Origin: Istiophorus platypterus
Lineage: Eukaryota > Chordata > Actinopteri > Istiophoriformes > Istiophoridae
Direction: 5' to 3'
Length of the DNA stretch: 64,000 nt
NCBI GenBank assembly: GCA_016859345.1
Contig: CM029122.1
Location: 6,479,501 to 6,543,500, forward strand
Shown: piece after piece, positions 55,610-64,000 of the stretch
How positions within the stretch are numbered: position 1 is the first letter of the stretch
Layout of the letters: each line of letters begins with the position of its first letter
The notes under the pieces: model-generated
The model's database searches: none
What the model saw: the letters and a program-made list of their open reading frames with translations, nothing else
What the model was told of the DNA's origin: nothing
Made by a program: the position numbers and the translations under genes

Positions 55610-58600
55610 GTAACGTCCGAAGCCCGGCCGGGCTTCAGCCGTCGCCCGCCTTCTTTTGCCCCCTGATCTTTTTACCCCTTCCCCGGCCGGTCATCGACTC
55701 GGCTCAGGCTCCGTCGGGATTAATAATTTCAAAACCGGAGAGAAGGGTTATCCGCTATTTCTATAAAAGTGTCAGCTGACAGTCACTTGAGCTCCGTACA
55801 CGTTGTTTATCCACAATATGCACTGCGGCGCTTTAATTCCATGCTTTGTTTTGTTTGTTTTTTGCTTCTGGTTTTGATCAGTTTCTGGTTTTGATCGACG
55901 TGAGTAAGCTAGCTACCGAAAACGAACCGATTCAGGAGAAAATAAATGTGGGGTCTCAATCACGAATTGTGGAGCGGAAAAGAGTGTCTCGACCTGGGGG
56001 GTCACCAGTTAGACAATAAGTCTCGTTTCTCCCCTCATTTAATCAGTTTTTCCAACTGATTGGGGCTTTTTGTTGTTTGTTTGTTTGTGTGTGTGTGTGT
56101 GTTTTAGTGAGATCTCTGGTTGCCAAGAGTGTGTTTCCATTGTATTGACATCTGCAGGTGCTTGATGGTGGGTGTGAGCCTCTGTACGTTCAAAGGTTGT
56201 TTTTCCTTTAATGGCTGTTTAACAGTTAATGCCCCCCACACACACCCACACACACATCTTGTTTGTTTGTTTGTTTTTTTAATTACTCATATTTAATAAT
56301 ACATGTTCTGCAACCAGGCTACGGTTTATGATCCATAGCCCTGCTCCAGGACCGGTTACTACCTAACACAGTTGTGCGTGGTTATGTTTAGGAGCGTTTA
56401 TGTGCCAGATCCCTGCATGAAATTTGCTTCAGTGAATTATGTTGAAAATGTGGACTAAGTAGATGTTAGTGCAGCTTCTTAGAGACGAACAAGCCAGGAA
56501 AAGGGGGCTGTGAAGCTGTGGCGACCAGACCTCTCATGCCAGGAGCCAAATGGAGAAAAAATTGTAGCCCCGGGTCCCATGAGGCTTTTTATTTAAGATA
56601 CTGTTTTGATGATTTGTTCTGTACATTTGATTGAGACATATCAAGCTTTGGCTGATGATTTGATCGCTATTAAATCCGCCTCACCAGTAAATACTGATCC
56701 TCATTGGAACAATATAGGACCTCGGACTTATGTCTTGTAGCAGAGATTCAAAGTGCATCACAGAGGTGACTGTCAGCTGTCAGCTGCTGGTTAGGGGCTT
56801 TGGAGCATATCATCAGATTGCATTTAAATAAGTGGCAAATGCATGTTCCCCTCTACATATTTCCCCATTTTTAAAAAGAAATATTGGCCTTTGGGTGAAT
56901 GTAGATTCATCTCAAAGACCTGGGAAGCATGTGGTTTTAAGTAAAAGCTGTGTGAAGCCTTTTTTTAACTTGCGGGCAAAATAAAAAGAAAAAAGGAAAT
57001 AAAAAAACAGGGAGAGTAGCTAACCACTAACGGTTGCTCAGTTAGATAAGGCTGTGACCTTTTTCTTTCTAAATTAATGTCAGATCCAAGGCAATTGAAC
57101 CACTCCATCACTGTAAATATTATCATGGGGGTGAAAATTAATTCCCCATTGCCTCAATTGATTTTAATTTGGACTTGCTGTTGTTGTCTCTGTAATGCTG
57201 AGGCTTAAAATGTTACGGTGTGACTCCACAGGGCGATCCGGGTATGGCTGAAGAGGGACAGCGGTCAGTACTGGCCCAGTGTCCACCACACAATGTCATG
57301 TAAGTACTCTTGTTTCCTTTTTTTGTGTTTCATTCGTAGCCTGTGTCCTCAGAGCAGAGACGGAGACATAGTGTCTCTGTATAGGTCATGAATTTATATG
57401 ACTGCGTAATTTGAGTAAGCAGAGGTGTCCAGATAACAGACGCCACTTGGAGCTTCTTGTTTTTGTTCACTCTTCCTCTGTGTTGGCTTTCATTCTCTGT
57501 CAGCTTTTTTTTTTTTTTTCGAACATAATGAATCCCACAATGAATCCACTTCGCAGGGTGATGCCAAAGCCTGGAGTGTACATACATATTAGACCTAAGT
57601 GTCTGAGCTCTGGCAGGATTGATTAACTCAGCTCTCTTCACTACTTCAGTGCCGCATGTCTGTGATGATGTTAGTTTGTCCTTGTTTCCCTCCAGTTTTG
57701 CAACTGAAGGAAATCCTATGCCACCATCAGCAAGATCTGTGGCTTACAACAACAACAGCAGCAGCAGCAGCAGCAGAAGCAGTGGCTGCATGCAGTGTGT
57801 AAATCGTTTCAGTTTACTGATGGAAAGACTGAAATGAGTCTGCAAAAGAAAATGCAGTAATCACTACTTTCAGGATTTATAGATATAGCAATTAAAGTGT
57901 ATTGTCAGTTTTTAGTTCCATCTGAGTGACTTTAAATTTGACAAAGTGTGGATAAGATGATTTCGATCTAGTTCTTCACTAAATATGAGGCAACTGTGCA
58001 TGTGTTGCCACTGTGAGATTTTTCAATTTTTTTTTTTTTCTTTTCCAGCTTTCTTGAAACTTTTAGATGTGTCAAAATTGCAGGGACTTTGGTCCCAAGA
58101 TTGTTATCTATTTTTTTTGTCTTCTAAACCTCAGCCAACACATCCAGGAAGTTGCAAGAGCGGAGGGTTATCCAAAAATAGTTCAACTGTCAAGATATAT
58201 CTCCAAATTATCCACAGCACATTCATTTCGGCTTCAGCAGAAGGGAACTTCTTTAGAGATTTGTTCTGTCTCGTGCTAAACTTTTCAAAAAAACCCTAAA
58301 ATGTGTAAGAATAAAAAAAAATTGTTTTGCAATTTGAAATAAATTATTTATATCTATGTTAACTGATTGAAATCTGCGGATGGATTTGTTTTTACATGAT
58401 GACGACACAGTGGTTTAGTTGTTTTTGAGAGACTCATGCTTCACTGTAGACAGATACAGATTCTGATATTTTTGACCTAAAGCTGCTGACAGTTGTCACT
58501 TTTGCTGCCTCTTTTGCTGCCATTCCTGTATATTTCAGTGCGAAAAATTGTTATACAAAAGATACACTATACACAGTAAAGCAGTAGTAGAGTTAGTATT

Positions 58601-61600
58601 CTTTTTGATGAAATATTGTTCAAATAAACCCAGGCAAGCAAACACGGAAAATGCAGAACAAGAAAAGAAAAATACATTCTGCCTCAGAGGTCTAAATCAG
58701 CACTGACTTCAAACTGTTTTATGTGCTGTGCAATCAGCCCATAGGGGGTGGAAGGAATAACAAAGGCACCGGTACGTGACCATTGTGAGGCTGTGAATGT
58801 TTAAGTGTTGCTGAGACCGTTTTCGCAGAGATGATAATTCAACTCTGTGGTTGTTCTGTAGCCTCGGAACACACTGAAAATAAGTCTTTCCTGCTCAGCT
58901 GCACCAAGACAAGTTTCTGTAGCTGGCGGACATAATTTAACAAAAGACAGACGGGAAAGTCATGCCGAGCTCCAGTGATGCACATGGAGTGAGAGCTTGC
59001 AAAGCCAGTGCACTATCAGGGTCAGACTGATAAATCTGGCTGATCCATCAGCTGATTTTTAAGTGTATATGTTTTGCTTATCAGTGGCGAGAAAAATGCA
59101 AAACAGACATGCCAAGGTTATGTTGGAGGTAATTGAGAAATACTGTTTCAATTATATTAATTATTTTTTCCACCAGAGACTACTGACAGGGTTATTTTTT
59201 AAAAATAAAACAAGATACTCTGTATACATTGGTCACAGTTCTTAAATAACTAAATTTAAGGGATCATTATTTAAAATTAGTTTATTTCATTTATACAAAT
59301 TTGAATTTTTTAAGGTTTATCCTCATCTGTATTTTTTTTTTTTTTCGAACATAATGAATCCCACAATGAATCCACTTCGCAGGGTGATGCCAAAGCCTGG
59401 AGTGTACATACATATTAGACCTAAGTGTCTGAGCTCTGGCAGGATTGATTAACTCAGCTCTCTTCACTACTTCAGTGCCGCATGTCTGTGATGATGTTAG
59501 TTTGTCCTTGTTTCCCTCCAGTTTTGCAACTGAAGGAAATCCTATGCCACCATCAGCAAGATCTGTGGCTTACAACAACAACAGCAGCAGCAGCAGCAGC
59601 AGAAGCAGTGGCTGCATGCAGTGTGTAAATCGTTTCAGTTTACTGATGGAAAGACTGAAATGAGTCTGCAAAAGAAAATGCAGTAATCACTACTTTCAGG
59701 ATTTATAGATATAGCAATTAAAGTGTATTGTCAGTTTTTAGTTCCATCTGAGTGACTTTAAATTTGACAAAGTGTGGATAAGATGATTTCGATCTAGTTC
59801 TTCACTAAATATGAGGCAACTGTGCATGTGTTGCCACTGTGAGATTTTTCAATTTTTTTTTTTTTCTTTTCCAGCTTTCTTGAAACTTTTAGATGTGTCA
59901 AAATTGCAGGGACTTTGGTCCCAAGATTGTTATCTATTTTTTTTGTCTTCTAAACCTCAGCCAACACATCCAGGAAGTTGCAAGAGCGGAGGGTTATCCA
60001 AAAATAGTTCAACTGTCAAGATATATCTCCAAATTATCCACAGCACATTCATTTCGGCTTCAGCAGAAGGGAACTTCTTTAGAGATTTGTTCTGTCTCGT
60101 GCTAAACTTTTCAAAAAAACCCTAAAATGTGTAAGAATAAAAAAAAATTGTTTTGCAATTTGAAATAAATTATTTATATCTATGTTAACTGATTGAAATC
60201 TGCGGATGGATTTGTTTTTACATGATGACGACACAGTGGTTTAGTTGTTTTTGAGAGACTCATGCTTCACTGTAGACAGATACAGATTCTGATATTTTTG
60301 ACCTAAAGCTGCTGACAGTTGTCACTTTTGCTGCCTCTTTTGCTGCCATTCCTGTATATTTCAGTGCGAAAAATTGTTATACAAAAGATACACTATACAC
60401 AGTAAAGCAGTAGTAGAGTTAGTATTCTTTTTGATGAAATATTGTTCAAATAAACCCAGGCAAGCAAACACGGAAAATGCAGAACAAGAAAAGAAAAATA
60501 CATTCTGCCTCAGAGGTCTAAATCAGCACTGACTTCAAACTGTTTTATGTGCTGTGCAATCAGCCCATAGGGGGTGGAAGGAATAACAAAGGCACCGGTA
60601 CGTGACCATTGTGAGGCTGTGAATGTTTAAGTGTTGCTGAGACCGTTTTCGCAGAGATGATAATTCAACTCTGTGGTTGTTCTGTAGCCTCGGAACACAC
60701 TGAAAATAAGTCTTTCCTGCTCAGCTGCACCAAGACAAGTTTCTGTAGCTGGCGGACATAATTTAACAAAAGACAGACGGGAAAGTCATGCCGAGCTCCA
60801 GTGATGCACATGGAGTGAGAGCTTGCAAAGCCAGTGCACTATCAGGGTCAGACTGATAAATCTGGCTGATCCATCAGCTGATTTTTAAGTGTATATGTTT
60901 TGCTTATCAGTGGCGAGAAAAATGCAAAACAGACATGCCAAGGTTATGTTGGAGGTAATTGAGAAATACTGTTTCAATTATATTAATTATTTTTTCCACC
61001 AGAGACTACTGACAGGGTTATTTTTTAAAAATAAAACAAGATACTCTGTATACATTGGTCACAGTTCTTAAATAACTAAATTTAAGGGATCATTATTTAA
61101 AATTAGTTTATTTCATTTATACAAATTTGAATTTTTTAAGGTTTATCCTCATCTGTATTTTTTTTTTTTTCAACGCAAATATTGCTATTGGTTTCTGCCT
61201 GAAATCTTCAATATTGGCTGGAATTTAGTCAGTATCATTCTAGGTTTTTTATGTTTGGTGTTATTGTTGCAGAAAAATATCCACTCACACGTTTGTCTAT
61301 AGCTTTAGTCGCATGTCATGTTCTTTCTCAGTGGAATTTCGGTCAACTGTGCAATTTGAATACACTGAGGAAGACTCGAAAAAAAAAATAGAACAGGAAA
61401 AAACTGACCGAGTATCATTATATATTATTTGTCGTGGGTAGTTTCACTTCTTATGTCACTCTTGGCTTTCAAATATGGATAATAACCCTGGGATGTGTAG
61501 TGCACCAGAACAGGAACTACTGTGACGATGAAATGCCTGTAATAATACAAATTTATATGTTTAAAAAAAAAAAACATAAAACAAAACAAAACAGCAGTTG

Positions 61601-63886
61601 AGGCTTGTAAGTTTTTCCCAAAATAACAGTAACACACACACACACACACACACACAAACAAGCAGGGAGATCACTGTTATTCTTGTTTGTCTCTGTGTCT
61701 CCAGCGTCATGCTCCTGTATGTCCTTTAACCCAGAAACCAGGAGGCTGTCAGTGGGGATGGACACTGGAAGTATCTGTGTAAGTCCAACCATCAACCTGC
61801 TTCTTCTCCCTCTCTTTTTTTTTACTTCCCTCACTCAGCTGAGGACTGTTTGCCCTTCTTGCAGTTTCGATGATACATATTATTGCAGTAGGTTGTATTT
61901 TTGTAGGTGTTTTTGAAAGGAATCCCTTGTGATAATTGTACCCCGCCTTTTGACACATAAACCTGGAACGCGGTTCCCGAAGTTTGTACGTGTTTTGGCG
62001 AAAACGTTGGCTGCTCTTCAGCGCAACAGGAATGTTTCTGGTGAGAGTGTTTATTCAGTTGGAATGAGAGTTCTGTCGGGTCACTGTGAGCTCCCACTTG
62101 GCGAGAAAAGGAAAAACTCTGAACTCTGAAATTTCATCCTTTCTCTTCAAGCTGTGTAGATGTGGTCTGGAATCTTGGTGCCTTTTTCTGAGTTGTTGTC
62201 TACTTAGTTCTGGGTCATATTTGAATTATTTTAATCCCAATTTTGATCCTAATACAATTGAGGATGATGGGGATGTGGTTAGTTTTGCAGATATTGTACA
62301 AAACCAAATTATTGAACAAGTTAAATTTTAGATCTGATGATGGCTCTAGATGAAAAGTTAAGGGATCACCAATCGATCAACGTGGACCAAACTGGTCGAG
62401 TGACCTGCCAACAGACAGATCAGTATTTTTGAGAAATTAAAAGACTTAAATTACATAGTTATTCTGCTCGTATTGTTTCAGAGTCATTTAGCCCCAGTAG
62501 TGGGGGGACTGAAGGATTGGTTGATCTGTCTGTCCATCCAGCACTTTGGCCAGGAAGCAACGATATTTGCTATGTACACGTTTTCCCAGAGGATGAGAGC
62601 CCCCCACCTTCTCTTGTAGAGGAGACAACAGGAAAAAATTTCCCCTAAACCAACACTTTGTCTTGTGAATTGCCATATTGCCATGAAATCTGCTGGAAAT
62701 ATTCATGTTCTCCAGCGGAGGGATCATCATTTATCACCACAATTTCCTTTCTGCATGCAAGATGTATCAAAAATCTTGTGGGTAGATTTCCTTTTTATTT
62801 TGGGCACTTGATAAACTATCCTGTACTGCCTCCTTCAAACTAGAAGAAGATACCTCTTAATGTGCAGATTAATTTACTAAGAACATTCTTGCTTCCCAGA
62901 GGGTGAACTCCTTTGAATTTAATGACCAAGGTCCACCCTCATTACTCTCAGAGCTCTAAAACCAGCAAAAATAACCGACTTGTTATGATCAACATTGCAG
63001 TGACCATGACTCTAGTGGTTGCTTGGGAGACTTTAGACCAGTGGTCTTGTTTGTTTTAAGTAGTTTATTCTATGACGAAACAACTCAGGACGTGACACAG
63101 TGCAGGCCAGTCTATTCTAAGAGATAAGATCTACTACCGTCCAGTTTTTCTTTTGTTGTTTCACTTTCACGTCAGGAGTCATTTGTTTTGGAACAGGTTG
63201 CCCCTCACACAAAGCCAAACAGCAGGGTATAGAACAATTTTAAATGATTTTCATCTCAGGACCAACCTTGAACCTTCAAGTTCCTACATGTGATCTATTA
63301 TGGGTGGTGGCCTCAGAGGAAATCACACTGTCAGACTAAGAGCTGTTCTTCTTTTTGCTGGCCTATGCACAGGCCTGCAGGTTTTTCTTTTCCTTTAGTT
63401 ATTTGCATTTACATTTTTAGATAGTGGACAGTATTTCTATTTCTGCAGGAGGATGGCATACACTTAAGATATAATCACATTCTTTAGGAAAATTTGAGAC
63501 TTTTTTCAAGGTTTTACAATTGTACATAATATACAGAATCACACACAGTTAACAGATATAATGTTATTGAAATAAGATTACTGTGTACATATAACAAAAT
63601 GCTTGAAAAGGCTTTAAGGGTTGACATTTTGAACAACACAAATATCTCAACAAATCCTCTCTGAAGTTCTGTGTGTATGATTTGAATAACTGGATAGAAA
63701 TATTCAAGTGTTACTAAGTACATACTAAAACATAAAAACAGCAAAAGGATTTTTTTTCCCCAAGTCATAGATTTACTTGGAAACCTGGGTCATTGACCTG
63801 TGAACATTTATTTTTGCTTCCTGTGTTTCAGGAGTTCATCCTGTCAGAAGACTACAACAAGATCACGCCAGCACGGACATACCAGG
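55473..63886 (+). CDS. wdfy2: wdfy2 (WD repeat and FYVE domain containing 2), 3' incomplete
   Basis: Four exons, 55473-55609, 57232-57299, 61705-61778 and 63832-63886, join in consistent phase to give the first 111 residues of about 400. The protein opens MAAEIQPQPQARKPCLLSRI, then VVSTAVIIPKEDGVISVSED, RVWLKRDSGQYWPS, CSCMSFNPETRRLSVGMDTG and EFILSEDYNKITP, closely matching mammalian WDFY2. These residues cover the first WD40 blades; the remaining blades and FYVE finger lie beyond the window. WDFY2 binds PI3P on early endosomes and has been linked to Akt2 signalling (established for mammals). The start is the family start. Human order ints6-wdfy2 is kept. Confidence 0.95.
55610..57231 (+). 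other. wdfy2: wdfy2 intron 1
   Basis: Contains TG tracts near 56084-56101 and a CA tract near 56238. No gene seen. Confidence 0.75.
57232..57299 (+). CDS. wdfy2: wdfy2 coding exon 2
   Basis: Acceptor gactccacag, donor tgtcat/gtaagt. Encodes AIRVWLKRDSGQYWPSVHHT and MS, the first WD40 strands. Confidence 0.94.
57520..59345 (+). repeat. Tandem duplication, unit 1 (1,826 bp)
   Basis: Starts cgaacataatgaatcccaca directly after a T15 run and ends in a T14 run. Every stretch compared with unit 2, including six long open frames, is identical. Confidence 0.92.
59346..61170 (+). repeat. Tandem duplication, unit 2
   Basis: Begins with the same cgaacataatg at 59346 and ends in a T13 run before caacgcaaat, where the sequence leaves the repeat. 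The only length difference noticed is in the T runs. Confidence 0.92.
61631..61656. repeat. (CA)n microsatellite
   Basis: About 13 CA units, about 50 bases before wdfy2 exon 3. Confidence 0.9.
61705..61778 (+). CDS. wdfy2: wdfy2 coding exon 3
   Basis: Acceptor gtgtctccag, donor tctgt/gtaagt, ending in phase 0. Encodes SCSCMSFNPETRRLSVGMDT and GSIC. Confidence 0.94.
61779..63831 (+). other. wdfy2: wdfy2 intron 3
   Basis: About 2.05 kb with a dispersed repeat at about 62640-62760; no other feature seen. Confidence 0.75.
62640..62760 (+). repeat. Dispersed repeat copy
   Basis: Contains aaaccaacactttgtcttgt, attgccatgaaatctgctgg and attcatgttctccagcggag, a worn member of the family at 15690-15880 and 17790-17935. 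Confidence 0.45.
63832..63886 (+). CDS. wdfy2: wdfy2 coding exon 4
   Basis: Acceptor tgtgtttcag, donor accagg/gtgaga. Encodes EFILSEDYNKITPARTYQ and one base of the next codon. The rest of the gene is outside the window. Confidence 0.93.
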
Positions 63887-63898
63887 GTGAGAGAGGAA

Positions 63899-63933
63899 GT
63901 GTGTGTGTGTGTGTGTGTGTCTGTCTGTCTGTC
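63899..63933. repeat. (TG)n(TCTG)n just after the wdfy2 exon 4 donor
   Basis: About eleven TG units, then TCTG units, starting about 12 bases after the donor on the sense strand. Confidence 0.93.
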
Positions 63934-64000
63934 CATGTGTGAAATAAAACCAAAAAAATACCAGCATTAGTTTGTTTTGAAACTTAGAGAGCCTTTAAGG

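Larger units (their letters stand above)
57300..61704 (+). other. wdfy2: wdfy2 intron 2, mostly a tandem duplication
   Basis: About 4.4 kb, of which about 3.65 kb is two adjacent copies of one 1,826-base unit. Without the extra copy the intron would be near 2.6 kb. Open frames appear in pairs exactly 1,826 bases apart and are not genes. Confidence 0.85.

Noticed and set aside
57619..58299. Open frames repeated exactly at 59445-60125
   Set aside because: They recur only because the intron segment is duplicated; no family features and no splice logic with wdfy2.
1..64000. CRISPR arrays, bacterial operons, phage or integrated virus
   Set aside because: Direct repeats are microsatellites or dispersed elements, genes are intron-split vertebrate genes, and no viral gene set was seen.

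Overview
The window is nuclear DNA of a vertebrate, almost certainly a teleost fish. Genes are split by many GT-AG introns, microsatellites are dense, and several short dispersed repeats have the look of common teleost families. The four recognisable protein genes occur in the same order as on human 13q14.3: FAM124A, SERPINE3, INTS6, WDFY2. All identifications rest on translated exons compared by eye with remembered family members. No search was run.

Layout. (1) 1680-10380: last two coding exons and 3' end of fam124a (+); its first exon lies upstream or was not recognised. (2) 10.4-20.3 kb: intergenic DNA with a near-canonical 5S rRNA gene copy (-) beside a tRNA-Leu-like SINE, AT-rich microsatellites, a GC-rich patch with a perfect 12-bp inverted repeat, and a candidate CTCF site. 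(3) 20.3-26.5 kb: complete serpine3 (+), eight coding exons giving 419 residues, with a noncoding first exon. (4) 26.6-49.1 kb: complete ints6 (-), 18 coding exons giving 871 residues, tail-to-tail with serpine3. (5) 52.3-54.1 kb: decayed piggyBac-type transposase preceded by a CpG-rich, promoter-like stretch. (6) 55.2 kb to the end: first four coding exons of wdfy2 (+), whose second intron holds an apparently identical 1,826-bp tandem duplication.

Roles. The genes are neighbours by old synteny, not a pathway. Ints6 is a subunit of the Integrator complex, which acts at snRNA 3' ends and paused RNA polymerase II. Serpine3 is a predicted secreted serine-protease inhibitor. Wdfy2 is an endosomal WD40/FYVE protein. 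Fam124a has no firmly known function.

Exon boundaries come from splice consensus plus reading-phase continuity. Both complete coding sequences sum to multiples of three (1,260 and 2,616 nt). No cohesive novel system was found. The points most worth a second look are the tandem duplication, microsatellites forming several ints6 splice acceptors, the 5S/SINE locus, the predicted serpine3 reactive loop and its two possible 5' acceptors, and the piggyBac remnant.
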